Shown: piece by piece, positions 1 through 7,960 of the stretch
Numbering within the stretch: position 1 is the first letter of the stretch
How the letters are laid out: each line of letters opens with the position of its first letter
Position numbers and translations under genes: made by a program
Assembly (NCBI RefSeq): GCF_937858865.1
Contig: NZ_CALLYO010000646.1
Location: 1 to 7,960 of the forward strand
Reading direction: 5' to 3'
Source of the DNA: an uncultured Amaricoccus sp.
GTDB lineage: Bacteria > Pseudomonadota > Alphaproteobacteria > Rhodobacterales > Rhodobacteraceae
DNA length: 7,960 bases
Notes under the pieces: generated by a model
Databases searched by the model: none
What the model was told of the DNA's origin: nothing
The model's input: the letters and a program-made list of their open reading frames with translations, nothing else

Positions 1-63
1 CTCCGCACCCTGCGCCGCCTCGGCGCGCGATCCTTGCCCGCGGCCTCGCGCGCGTGACACTGC

Positions 64-1284
64 TTACACCGCCGGCTGCCGCTCCAGTGAGAGATAGCGC
101 TGATGCAGCATGCAGGCGGCGCCGAACGCCGCGCCGATGCCGGGGGCGTCGTGGGTGCTGACCGCGGGCAGCGGGAAGCTCGGCTCCTGCATCGCCCGGA
201 CATGCGCCGACACCCGCGCCGCCACCAGCGGGTAGAGCGGCGCCAGCGACCCGCCGAGGACGACATGGTCGGGGTCGATCACCCGCGCCGTCTGCACCAG
301 CGCATGCGCGAGCCCCCGCGCCCAGTCCTCCGCCACCGCCACCGCCCCCGGCTCGCGGTCGCGCACGTCGGCGAGGAAGTCCTCGAGCCGCGGCGCGGCG
401 ACCCCCGAGCGGGCGGCGAAGGCCGCCAGCACGCTCTCGAGCCCGATCAGCTCCTCGAGGTTGCGCATCGTCCCGTCCGGCCCCGGCACCGCCATGTGGC
501 CGATCTCCCCGGCGAGCCCGTGCGCGCCGCGGAAGAGCACCCCGTCGATGACGATCCCCCCGCCCACCCCGGTCTCGAGCACGAGAAAGAGCGTCACCCC
601 GGCCCGTGCCTGCCGCCGCCCATAAGTGGCGCCGATCGCGAAGCTGTTGGCGTCGTTCTCGACCACGACCGGCAGCGGCACCGGCAGCGCCCGCCGCACC
701 AGCGCCGGCGTGTCCACCTCCCGCCAGCGCAGCAGCGGGGCGACCCGCACGAAGCCGCCGGGGTCGAGCTGCGCCGGCAGCGACACGCCGACCCCCTCGC
801 AGCGCCCGAGCCGCTCCGCCCCGACCGCCCGGAAGGCGAGCCCGAGCGCCTGCCCGATAGCCGCCTCCGGCGCGACCGCCGCCCCGGCGAAGGGCTCGAC
901 CTGATGCGCGACGAGCCGCGCCTCGAGGTCGATCTCCGCCGTCGCGATATGCTCGACCCCGATCTCCACCCCGAGGAAGAAGACGGCGTCGGGCACCAGC
1001 TCGAACATGATCCCCGGCCGTCCCGCCCGCGGCGGTGCCGGCCGCCCCGGCCGCTCCTCCGCCGTCTCCCGCACCAGCCCCGAGGCGAGCAGCGCCGCGA
1101 TGATATGCCCCGACGAGGATCGGTTGAGCCGCAGCTTCCGCGCCAGCTCGGCGCGGCTCAGCCGCCCGAACCGGTGCAGCGCCCTCAGTACGGCCGCCTC
1201 GTTGCTCTGCCGGAGGCGGCTCGGCGAGATCGCGGTCAGCGCGGGGTCGCTCAACGCATCGCCGCCTTTTGCTGCGGCAACCAT
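64..1284 (-). CDS. ROK-family transcriptional repressor, likely regulator of the divergent polyol operon
   Basis: This is a 406-residue ROK protein (repressor/ORF/kinase), normal length for a DNA-binding member. Residues about 22-78 form an N-terminal winged helix-turn-helix (RLRQSNEAAVLRALHRFG, then SRAELARKLRLNRSSSGHII). The actin-like sugar-binding fold follows: ENDAN at 209-213 with the conserved Asp211, a glycine-rich phosphate-type loop ETGVGGG at 237-243, and GEIGH at 259-263. The first ATP-site motif is degenerate (VEIGVEH, about 106-112), so I infer a sugar-sensing repressor and not a sugar kinase. The usual zinc motif CxCGxxGCxE after GH is absent; the segment 270-283 has no cysteine. 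I chose ATG at 1284 because an open-frame extension to 1401 adds an atypical 39-residue tail and would run through the putative promoter. No clear ribosome site precedes 1284. TTG at 1254 has a better one (AGGCGG, 7 bases upstream) and would give 396 residues. It is divergent from the transporter operon, as is typical of a local regulator. The family is certain; the sugar is inferred. Confidence 0.93.
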   Translation of the reverse strand: MVAAAKGGDALSDPALTAISPSRLRQSNEAAVLRALHRFGRLSRAELARKLRLNRSSSGHIIAALLASGLVRETAEERPGRPAPPRAGRPGIMFELVPDAVFFLGVEIGVEHIATAEIDLEARLVAHQVEPFAGAAVAPEAAIGQALGLAFRAVGAERLGRCEGVGVSLPAQLDPGGFVRVAPLLRWREVDTPALVRRALPVPLPVVVENDANSFAIGATYGRRQARAGVTLFLVLETGVGGGIVIDGVLFRGAHGLAGEIGHMAVPGPDGTMRNLEELIGLESVLAAFAARSGVAAPRLEDFLADVRDREPGAVAVAEDWARGLAHALVQTARVIDPDHVVLGGSLAPLYPLVAARVSAHVRAMQEPSFPLPAVSTHDAPGIGAAFGAACMLHQRYLSLERQPAV

Positions 1285-1290
1285 ACTGAA

Positions 1291-1309
1291 TTGTTGCCTG
1301 TTGCAACAA
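1291..1309. promoter_or_regulatory. Candidate ROK operator, 7-bp inverted repeat
   Basis: The sequence TTGTTGCCTGTTGCAACAA has perfect 7-base arms (TTGTTGC / GCAACAA) around a 5-base spacer. The inner ten bases at 1299-1308 (TGTTGCAACA) form a perfect palindrome on their own. It lies 6 bases upstream of the ROK start codon and overlaps the candidate -10 of that gene, a position expected for autorepression. ROK repressors bind palindromic operators as dimers or tetramers; assignment to this particular protein is inferred from location. Confidence 0.6.
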
Positions 1310-1334
1310 ATCAGCCAGCCTACCGCCCTGTCAA
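1305..1334 (-). promoter_or_regulatory. Candidate sigma70 promoter for the ROK gene
   Basis: Read leftward, a perfect -35 hexamer TTGACA lies at 1334-1329. After an 18-base spacer comes a weak -10, TTTGTT, at 1310-1305 (a 17-base spacer gives ATTTGT). Transcription would start near 1298, inside the palindrome at 1291-1309, so a bound repressor would block it. The mRNA leader before ATG 1284 would be only about 14 bases with no Shine-Dalgarno sequence. Only the -35 is strong. Confidence 0.4.
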
Positions 1335-1448
1335 GCGCTCCGGTCACCCGGACGACAGCCAAACCCGTCAGGGCCACAACAAGATTTCTGTTCAGCGGCA
1401 CTCATGTTGCAGCGCACACTACATACGACCGGTGCCAGCGCAAGATTA

Positions 1449-1476
1449 TTGCGCCATGCTCCTCCGCGGTTATGCT
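1449..1476 (+). promoter_or_regulatory. Candidate promoter of the transporter operon
   Basis: TTGCGC at 1449-1454 and TATGCT at 1471-1476 are separated by 16 bases. The -10 matches the sigma70 consensus at four of six positions and the -35 at three of six. It would start transcription near 1483, exactly where the second copy of the GCAACAAATCA box begins. That placement is why I prefer it over the weaker alternative TTGTCT (1494) with TTAATC (1516). This is an eyeball call. Confidence 0.3.
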
Positions 1477-1482
1477 CACGAC

Positions 1483-1493
1483 GCAACAAATCA
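1483..1493 (+). promoter_or_regulatory. Second copy of the GCAACAAATCA box
   Basis: GCAACAAATCA here is identical to 1303-1313, which contains the right arm of the candidate ROK operator. The bases ACAA-ATCA-TTGT (1486-1497) add a short 4-base inverted repeat. The copy would overlap the start of the operon transcript. The two copies are 180 bp apart, one beside each divergent promoter, which suggests a shared regulator and possibly looping. The exact repeat is seen; the function is inferred. Confidence 0.45.
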
Positions 1494-1643
1494 TTGTCTG
1501 GCTGGCGCGAATAGGTTAATCCACGTCGAGGGGGAGCCCGATGCGACCGGCGCCGGATGGCGCGGCGGAGCGCCCCGCGGCAAGCGCCCGCTGGGCGGCC
1601 GGCAAAGCAAACCCCGGGACCGGTCGCGGGCCTGGGGCCAACT

Positions 1644-1649
1644 GGAGGA
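1644..1649 (+). promoter_or_regulatory. Ribosome binding site of the binding-protein gene
   Basis: GGAGGA sits 5 bases before ATG 1655. It decides the start over the in-frame ATG at 1541, because only the 1655 start puts a signal peptide at the N-terminus. ATG 1541 does have its own purine-rich GAGGGGGAG at 1529-1537, so the alternative cannot be fully excluded. Confidence 0.7.
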
Positions 1650-1654
1650 AGCAC

Positions 1655-3082
1655 ATGCGACACCATCTCAAGGCGGGCGGGGCGACCCTCCTGATAGGGC
1701 TGCTGGCCGGATCGATGCCCGCGCTCGCCGACTTCTGGTCCGACGCCGGGGCCAAGTTCCAGGGCGTCACGCTGCACGGCGTCACCGAGAGCACGCCGCC
1801 GTCCAACTACGTCAAGGACGTGCTCGCGCCCGAGTTCACCGAGAAGACCGGGATCAAGGTCGAGATCGAGACGACCTCCTGGGACCAGATGTACGACAAG
1901 GCCATCAAGGACATGGAAGCCGGCACCGGCATCTATGACATGGTCTACATCGAGCAGGACATCATCTACGCCTACCTGGCGCGGAACTTCCTCGTCGACA
2001 TCACCAAGGCGCTCGCCGACGACCCGTCGCTGAAGGCGCCGGACTTCTCCGAGGAGGCCTTCACCAGCTTCGCCGACTACTTCAAGAACGCCGACGGCGA
2101 CCTGATGGGCCTTCCGATGGAGGCCTTCATCAAGATCTACCTCTACCGGACCGACCTCTTCAACGACCCCGAGATCCAGGCCGCCTTCAAGGAGAAGACC
2201 GGCAAGGACCTGAAGCCGGCGACGACCCACGAGGAATATACCGAGATCGCCGAGTTCTTCACCGAATGGGGCCAGGGCAAGGACATCTGGGGCACCACCG
2301 CCCAGGCGCACACCGGGCACCCGGCCTCCTGGTACGAGTTCTTCGAGTCGATCGCCCCGACCTTCGGCGTCTACAACTGGGGCATCGACGCCGACAACAA
2401 CTACGCCGCCTCCGTCGCCAACGGCGGCCGGATGAACAGCGACGAGGCCAAGGCGGCGCTGAAGTACTGGCTGCACCTGCGCGACATCGCCCCGCCCGAG
2501 TCGGCCGCCTCGACCTGGACCGAGACCGCGACGACCTTCGCCGCCGGCCGCGCCGCCCAGGGCCTCATCTACGGCGAGAACGCCGCCTGGATCGCCTCCG
2601 ACCCGGAGAAGTCGCGCGTCGTCGGCAACGTCGGCGTGGCGCTGCCCCCGACCGAGCCCGGCGTCCTCGAGCAGGTCGAGGCCGGCGAGGGCTACATCGG
2701 CTACTACGACGGCGGCGCCTTCGGCCTGCCCATCACCTCGAAGAACCAGGAAGCGGCGCTGCTCTTCCTGCAGTACATCGGCCAGGACTCGGTGCAGGGT
2801 CCCTGGGCGGTCGCCGGCTCGCGCATCACCAACACCGCGACCTACGACGACCCGGCGGTGCAGGAGCTCGACAAGAAGCTCGGCGGCTACTTCACCATGC
2901 TGCGCGACCAGGGCAAGCTCTTCGCCGGCGCCCCGCCGTTCCCGTTCCACGCCCAGGTCCGCGAGGCCACCGCGCCGATCTTCTACGAGATCCTGACCGG
3001 CGCCATCGAGCCCGACGCCGGCCTCGACCAGATGGCGGCCAAGGCCGAGGAAGAGCTGACCAACCTCGGCTACCGCAAGTAG
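1655..3082 (+). CDS. Periplasmic sugar/polyol-binding protein of an ABC importer (CUT1 type)
   Basis: This 475-residue protein is an extracellular solute-binding protein of family 1 (MalE-like), the periplasmic receptor that delivers substrate to the permeases encoded next. Residues 1-25 are a clear Sec signal peptide: charged MRHHLK, a hydrophobic core, and ALA followed by Asp26. There is no lipobox cysteine, so the mature protein should be soluble. The mature part has the usual pattern, with [19 protein letters not shown] near the start of lobe 1, then YDMVYIEQD, and late [20 protein letters not shown], which matches the common hinge and C-terminal lobe of such proteins. It is rich in Trp, Tyr and Phe, as expected for stacking on a sugar or polyol. 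It is somewhat longer than MalE itself. The divergent ROK gene and downstream polyol dehydrogenases point to a pentitol, hexitol or ketopentose ligand; the exact ligand cannot be read from sequence. The start is set by the RBS at 1644 and the signal peptide. Confidence 0.95.
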   Translation: MRHHLKAGGATLLIGLLAGSMPALADFWSDAGAKFQGVTLHGVTESTPPSNYVKDVLAPEFTEKTGIKVEIETTSWDQMYDKAIKDMEAGTGIYDMVYIEQDIIYAYLARNFLVDITKALADDPSLKAPDFSEEAFTSFADYFKNADGDLMGLPMEAFIKIYLYRTDLFNDPEIQAAFKEKTGKDLKPATTHEEYTEIAEFFTEWGQGKDIWGTTAQAHTGHPASWYEFFESIAPTFGVYNWGIDADNNYAASVANGGRMNSDEAKAALKYWLHLRDIAPPESAASTWTETATTFAAGRAAQGLIYGENAAWIASDPEKSRVVGNVGVALPPTEPGVLEQVEAGEGYIGYYDGGAFGLPITSKNQEAALLFLQYIGQDSVQGPWAVAGSRITNTATYDDPAVQELDKKLGGYFTMLRDQGKLFAGAPPFPFHAQVREATAPIFYEILTGAIEPDAGLDQMAAKAEEELTNLGYRK

Positions 3083-3098
3083 CGCCGCCGGCGCCACC

Positions 3099-3126
3099 GC
3101 CGGCCGGGCAGCGCGCCCCGGCCGGC
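3099..3126 (+). other. Perfect 10-bp stem-loop between binding-protein and permease genes
   Basis: GCCGGCCGGG (3099-3108) and CCCGGCCGGC (3117-3126) are exact reverse complements around an 8-base loop. The hairpin begins 17 bases after the binding-protein stop codon, and no T-run follows, so it is not a standard terminator. In many binding-protein-dependent operons (malE-malF is the classic case) a hairpin here protects the 3' end of the upstream message, so the binding protein is made in excess over the membrane parts. That role is inferred by analogy. Confidence 0.6.
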
Positions 3127-3157
3127 ACCCCCACCGCTGATCTCCGAGGAGGGACGG

Positions 3158-4033
3158 ATGCGATCGAACAAGGTCGGGTGGCTCCTGCTCACCCCCACGC
3201 TCCTCCTGCTCGGCGTCTTCGGCATCCTGCCGTTCATCTACGTCCTCTTCCTCTCCTTCCACCAGTGGAACCCCTTCGGCGCCAGCCCCGACCGCATCTT
3301 CATCTGGGGCAACAACTTCCGGCGCCTCGTCTTCGACGGCGAGTTCCTCCTCTCGATCTGGGTGACGCTGAAGTTCGCCTTCTTCGCCGTCTTCTCCGAG
3401 ATCGTCATCGGCTACCTGCTCGCCCAGCTCTTCATGCGCGAGTTCCCGGGCCGCGCCGTCTTCCGCACCATCCACACCCTGCCCTTGATCGTCGCGCCGA
3501 TCGTCGTCGGCTCGGTCTGGCGGCTGATGACGACGCCCTCGATCGGCATCATCCCCTACTACGCCAACCAGCTCTTCGGCATCGACATCAACATCGGCCG
3601 CGACGCCGGCACCGCCTTCATGTTCACCGTCATCATGGACATCTGGCACTGGACGCCGCTCGTCACGCTGACGCTCCTCGCCGCCCTCCTCTCGCTCCCC
3701 AAGGAGCCCTTCGAGCAGGCGCAGATCGACGGCGCCAGCCGCGCCCAGATCTTCTGGCACATCACGCTCCCGATGATCCGCCCGGCGATCCTCGCCACCG
3801 TCTTCATCCGCCTGATGGACGCGCTCCGCACCGTCGACGAGGTCTGGATGCTGACCGGCGGCGGCCCCGGCGCCGCGACCCGCTACATCGGCCTCCACAT
3901 CTGGAAGGTCGTCTTCCCGAAGACCGACTACGGCTACGGCTCGGCCATCTCGGTCATCGTCCTCTACCTGACCCTCGTCATGTGCTGGATGCTCTACGTC
4001 GGGCTGGTGGCGCCCAGGAACAAGGGGAACTGA
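3158..4033 (+). CDS. ABC transporter inner-membrane permease, MalF-type
   Basis: This 291-residue protein is a polytopic permease with about six membrane segments (roughly 8-34, 64-92, 104-124, 153-180, 205-222 and 262-285). The EAA loop that docks on the ATPase is at 186-205 (EQAQIDGASRAQIFWHITLP), with the conserved Gly at 192 and LP at the end. The N-terminal segment (VGWLLLTPTLLLLGVFGILP) and the late TGGGPGAATRYIGLHIWK stretch are typical of the MalF/UgpA branch of sugar permeases. It lacks the large periplasmic loop of E. coli MalF, as most family members do. Translation starts at ATG 3158 after a strong GAGGAGGG. One base separates it from the next permease, its expected heterodimer partner. 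Its role is to form half of the import channel for the substrate bound by the preceding protein. Confidence 0.96.
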   Translation: MRSNKVGWLLLTPTLLLLGVFGILPFIYVLFLSFHQWNPFGASPDRIFIWGNNFRRLVFDGEFLLSIWVTLKFAFFAVFSEIVIGYLLAQLFMREFPGRAVFRTIHTLPLIVAPIVVGSVWRLMTTPSIGIIPYYANQLFGIDINIGRDAGTAFMFTVIMDIWHWTPLVTLTLLAALLSLPKEPFEQAQIDGASRAQIFWHITLPMIRPAILATVFIRLMDALRTVDEVWMLTGGGPGAATRYIGLHIWKVVFPKTDYGYGSAISVIVLYLTLVMCWMLYVGLVAPRNKGN

Positions 4034-4034
4034 C

Positions 4035-4871
4035 ATGCGCCCGTCGAACCCCTGGCTGAACGTCGCCCTCTGGGTGATCCTCTCCTTCACCACCCTCTTC
4101 CCGATCTACTGGCTCTTCGTCATCTCGGTGAAGCCGGCCGTCGACCTCTTCACCACCCCCAGCGTCATCCTCGACACCGTCTACTGGCGGAACTACGTCG
4201 AGGTCTTCCACGACCCGACGCTGCGCCGCTACATGACGAACTCGCTCATCGTCTCGACCGGCAACGCGGTGCTCTGCAGCGTGCTCGCCTTCATGGCCTG
4301 CTACGCGCTGTCGCGCTACGACATCGGCGGCAAGGAGAACATCTTCTTCTGGACCATCACCAACCGCATGGCGCCCGCCGCGGTCTTCCTGCTGCCCTTC
4401 TTCCTCCTCTTCACCAAGGTCTTCGTGATCGGCGACTTCAAGCTCTACGACACGCGCATCGGCCTCATCCTGCTCTACTCGACCTTCAACCTGCCCTTCG
4501 CCATCTGGACGCTGCGCCCCACCATCGACGGCATCCCGCGCGAGCTCGACGAGGCAGCGACCGTCGACGGCGCCTCCACCTGGCAGACCATCCGCGAGGT
4601 GATCTGGCCGCTCGCCAAGCCCGGCCTCGCCGTCACCTTCATCCTGATCTGGGTCTTCGCCTGGAACGAGTTCCTGCTCGCCGCGACACTGACCAGCTTC
4701 AACGCCCGCACCATCACCACCGGCCTCTCGGAGTACGTGACGACGACCGGCACCGAATGGGGCAAGATGGCCGCCATCTCCATCTTCACCCTGATCCCGG
4801 CGCTCATCATCTTCTCGATGGTGCAGCGGCACATCGTCGCCGGCCTCACCTTCGGCGCGGTGAAGGAGTAG
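4035..4871 (+). CDS. ABC transporter inner-membrane permease, MalG-type
   Basis: This 278-residue protein is the second permease of the heterodimer. It has about six membrane segments (roughly 8-30, 69-92, 106-130, 141-160, 195-220 and 245-262). The EAA loop is at 173-192 (EAATVDGASTWQTIREVIWP), a textbook match. The C-terminus (QRHIVAGLTFGAVKE) is the characteristic tail of MalG-type proteins, which reaches toward the ATPase dimer interface. An additional family signature is SYxLSRY-like text at about 90-95 (YALSRY). ATG 4035 lies one base after the stop codon of the first permease and is preceded by AAGGGGAAC inside that gene, so the two are probably translationally coupled, giving equal amounts. 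It belongs to the CUT1 sugar/polyol importers. Confidence 0.96.
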   Translation: MRPSNPWLNVALWVILSFTTLFPIYWLFVISVKPAVDLFTTPSVILDTVYWRNYVEVFHDPTLRRYMTNSLIVSTGNAVLCSVLAFMACYALSRYDIGGKENIFFWTITNRMAPAAVFLLPFFLLFTKVFVIGDFKLYDTRIGLILLYSTFNLPFAIWTLRPTIDGIPRELDEAATVDGASTWQTIREVIWPLAKPGLAVTFILIWVFAWNEFLLAATLTSFNARTITTGLSEYVTTTGTEWGKMAAISIFTLIPALIIFSMVQRHIVAGLTFGAVKE

Positions 4872-4875
4872 CGCC

Positions 4876-5130
4876 ATGGCCGAACCGCTCGAGCCTGTCA
4901 TCGACCTCGAGGCCGTCGACGAGGAGGCGCAGGAGGTCGCCGCCCGCGCCGCCCGCCGCGGCTTCCTGCCGATCCAGACCAACTGGTTCGACCGGCTCTT
5001 CATCGCCATCTACATCGCCGTCGCGCTCATCCTCCTCTGGATGCGCTTCCTCGAGCCCGCCGGCGTCTCGATCTACCTCTGCTACGTCCTGGTGCTCGTC
5101 CTCGGCGCCGTCATCATCCGCAAGGGCTGA
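4876..5130 (+). CDS. Small unrecognised protein with two predicted membrane segments
   Basis: I do not recognise this 84-residue protein. It is a real gene by context: ATG 4876 lies 4 bases after the MalG-type stop codon, AAGGAG (4863-4868) precedes it, codon use matches its neighbours, and the next gene begins 20 bases later. Residues 1-38 are soluble and charged, with an acidic first half ([11 protein letters not shown]) then a basic AARAARRG and a possible amphipathic PIQTNWFDR. Residues about 41-59 and 63-81 are hydrophobic, joined by a tight EPAG turn, and the protein ends in RKG. This suggests a helical hairpin in the inner membrane with both ends in the cytoplasm. Some polyol and glycerol ABC operons carry small membrane proteins of similar size (for example DUF2160), but I cannot match this one to them. 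It may be an accessory or assembly subunit of the importer; that is inference only. Confidence 0.8.
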   Translation: MAEPLEPVIDLEAVDEEAQEVAARAARRGFLPIQTNWFDRLFIAIYIAVALILLWMRFLEPAGVSIYLCYVLVLVLGAVIIRKG

Positions 5131-5150
5131 CGCCCAAGGAGCTCCCCCGC

Positions 5151-6194
<1,044 letters not shown>

Positions 6195-6205
6195 GGGGGA
6201 CGGTC

Positions 6206-7257
<1,052 letters not shown>

Positions 7258-7258
<1 letters not shown>

Positions 7259-7960
7259 TGCCGGCCTTCTCGGCCAGGCGCGTCATCGTCACCGGCGCCG
7301 GCAAGGGCATCGGCCGGGCCACCGCCGTCATGCTCTCCCGCCGCGGCGCCCAGGTGATCGCCCTCTACCGCTCCGAGGCGGACCTCGCCTCCCTCGCCGC
7401 CGAGACCGGCTGCCGCACCATCGCCGTCGACCTCGCCGACCCGGAGGCGACCCGCGCCGCCGCCCGCGCCGCGCTCCCGGCCGATCTCCTCGTCAACAAC
7501 GCCGGCACCACCGAGCTCGACCCCTTCCTCGAGCTCCCCGAGGCGCACCTCGACCTGCTCTATTCGGTCAACCTGCGCTCGCCGATGATCCTGGCGCAGG
7601 AATACGCCCGCGCCCTCGTCGCCGAGGGCCGCAAGGGCGCCATCGTCAACGTCTCCAGCATGTCCGCCTTCATCGGCTTCCGCGACCATGCCGCCTATTG
7701 CGCCTCCAAGGCCGGCCTCGACGGCATGACCCGGGTGATGGCGGTCGAGCTCGGCCCCCTCGGCATCCGCGTCAACCCGTCAACCCCACCGTCACCCTCA
7801 CGCCGATGGCGGTGAAGGCCTGGTCCGACGAGGAGAAGGCCGCCGGCATGCTCCGCCGCATCCCGATGGGCCGCTTCGCCGACCCCGACGACATCGCCGA
7901 GGTCATCCTCTTCCTCCTCTCCGACGCCGCCGCCATGGTGCACGGCGTCTCGCTGCCGGT
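7258..7960 (+). pseudogene. Short-chain dehydrogenase, L-xylulose reductase (DCXR)-like; frameshifted, continues past window end
   Basis: This is a classical short-chain dehydrogenase whose sequence tracks L-xylulose/dicarbonyl reductase closely: VIVTGAGKGIGR at the start, LLVNNAG at 78-83, and catalytic Ser134, Tyr147 and Lys151 (YCASK). Arg38 just after the second strand (ALYRSEADL) favours NADP(H). The expected reaction is L-xylulose + NADPH to xylitol + NADP+. The ATG at 7258 overlaps the ATPase stop codon by one base (TGATG). After RVN (residues 171-173) one base is missing: AAC-CC-GTC where the family has N-A/S-V-N-P. The uncorrected frame ends at 7815 after 185 residues with a nonsense tail (PSTPPSPSRRWR). 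Shifting the frame at 7779 restores VNPTVTLTPM, then WSDEEK, RRIPMGRFADPDDIAE and FLLSDAAAMVHGVSLPV to the window edge, with only about seven residues left to complete a normal 240-residue enzyme. The restored part is undamaged, so either a sequencing error or a very recent mutation is likely. Confidence 0.85.
7774..7784 (+). other. Frameshift site in the L-xylulose reductase-like gene
   Basis: The bases AACCCGTCAAC contain two bases (CC, 7777-7778) where a whole codon is needed between AAC (Asn) and GTC (Val). Adding one base before CC gives GCC (Ala) or TCC (Ser), the residues normally found in the RVNAVNP or RVNSVNP motif of this family. Everything before and after is in good family frame. 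Confidence 0.85.

Larger units (their letters stand above)
1285..1654. other. 370-bp divergent intergenic regulatory region
   Basis: No gene is supported in this gap between the ROK start codon and the binding-protein start codon. Its left two thirds (about 1285-1520) are clearly richer in A and T than the flanking genes. They carry three CAACAA cores (1304, 1377, 1484), one inverted TTGTTGC arm (1291) and a TGTTGCAGC variant (1405), together with candidate promoters on both strands. The right third (about 1530-1640) is GC-rich and looks like an untranslated leader of the transporter mRNA. The boxes and promoter elements are read by eye and unproven. Confidence 0.75.

Noticed and set aside
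24..54. CG-rich inverted repeat (CGCGCG arms) past the ROK stop codon as a terminator
   Set aside because: The arms are simple alternating CG with a 17-base gap and no T-run on the relevant strand, so it is not convincing.
1..57. Possible 3' end of a rightward gene (frame 1, 18 codons then TGA at 55-57)
   Set aside because: Too short to identify or to distinguish from chance; it would be convergent with the ROK gene if real.
1285..1401. Extension of the ROK protein to ATG 1401
   Set aside because: The extra 39 residues match no ROK N-terminus and the DNA there holds the TTGACA element and the palindrome, so it is better read as regulatory.
1558..1640. GC-rich mRNA leader considered as a riboswitch or attenuator
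   Set aside because: No recognisable riboswitch core, no terminator-like hairpin with T-run and no leader peptide; partial inverted repeats are expected at this GC content.
103..1938. A 611-codon rightward open frame opposite the ROK gene
   Set aside because: Arg/Pro/His-rich low-complexity product typical of an off-frame shadow; it spans the intergenic region and runs into the binding-protein gene out of frame.
2266..4059. A 597-codon rightward open frame overlapping the binding protein and first permease
   Set aside because: Arg-rich shadow in another frame of two well-supported genes; no recognisable motif.
1331..4093. A 920-codon leftward open frame opposite the binding-protein and permease genes
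   Set aside because: It has the Asp/Glu/Gly/Val/Arg-rich composition produced by reading GC-rich genes antisense, shows no domain, and lies opposite genes with unmistakable family motifs.

Overview
The window is very GC-rich, with G or C at nearly every third codon position, and is packed with genes. It reads as one polyol (pentitol-type) uptake and oxidation locus. The gene content (ROK regulator, CUT1-type ABC importer, medium-chain polyol dehydrogenase, short-chain reductase) and the base composition fit an alphaproteobacterium, perhaps Rhodobacterales or Hyphomicrobiales. That assignment is inference from style; no rRNA or other marker gene is present.

Layout: a ROK-family repressor gene (64-1284) is read leftward. 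A 370-bp intergenic region (1285-1654) separates it from a rightward gene cluster. This region holds a palindromic operator candidate, a second copy of an 11-base box and plausible divergent promoters. The rightward cluster runs in this order: periplasmic substrate-binding protein (1655-3082); a perfect 10-bp stem-loop in the gap (3099-3126); two inner-membrane permeases (3158-4033 and 4035-4871); a small unrecognised protein with two membrane segments (4876-5130); a zinc-dependent xylitol/sorbitol-type dehydrogenase (5151-6194); a MalK-type ATPase (6206-7258); and a short-chain dehydrogenase closest to L-xylulose reductase (from 7258, running off the right end). After the stem-loop every gap is short (1 to 20 bases, with one 1-base overlap), so this is almost certainly one operon.

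How it likely works: the binding protein captures a sugar alcohol or ketopentose in the periplasm, and the two permeases with the ATPase import it. The two oxidoreductases interconvert it in the cytoplasm. The dehydrogenase has the NAD-type acidic residue, and the reductase has an Arg that favours NADP. Together they could run L-xylulose to xylitol to D-xylulose, with the product passing to a xylulokinase that is not in this window. The ROK protein probably represses both transcription units and is relieved by the sugar.

Main oddities: the short-chain reductase has a one-base deletion near 7777-7778 that breaks the frame, while the downstream frame still encodes an intact family C-terminus. 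The ROK protein lacks the family's zinc-binding cysteine cluster. The small membrane protein has no function I can assign. I see no mobile element, CRISPR array, tRNA or rRNA, and nothing that amounts to a wholly new system; the locus is mostly a recognisable type with a few points worth checking.
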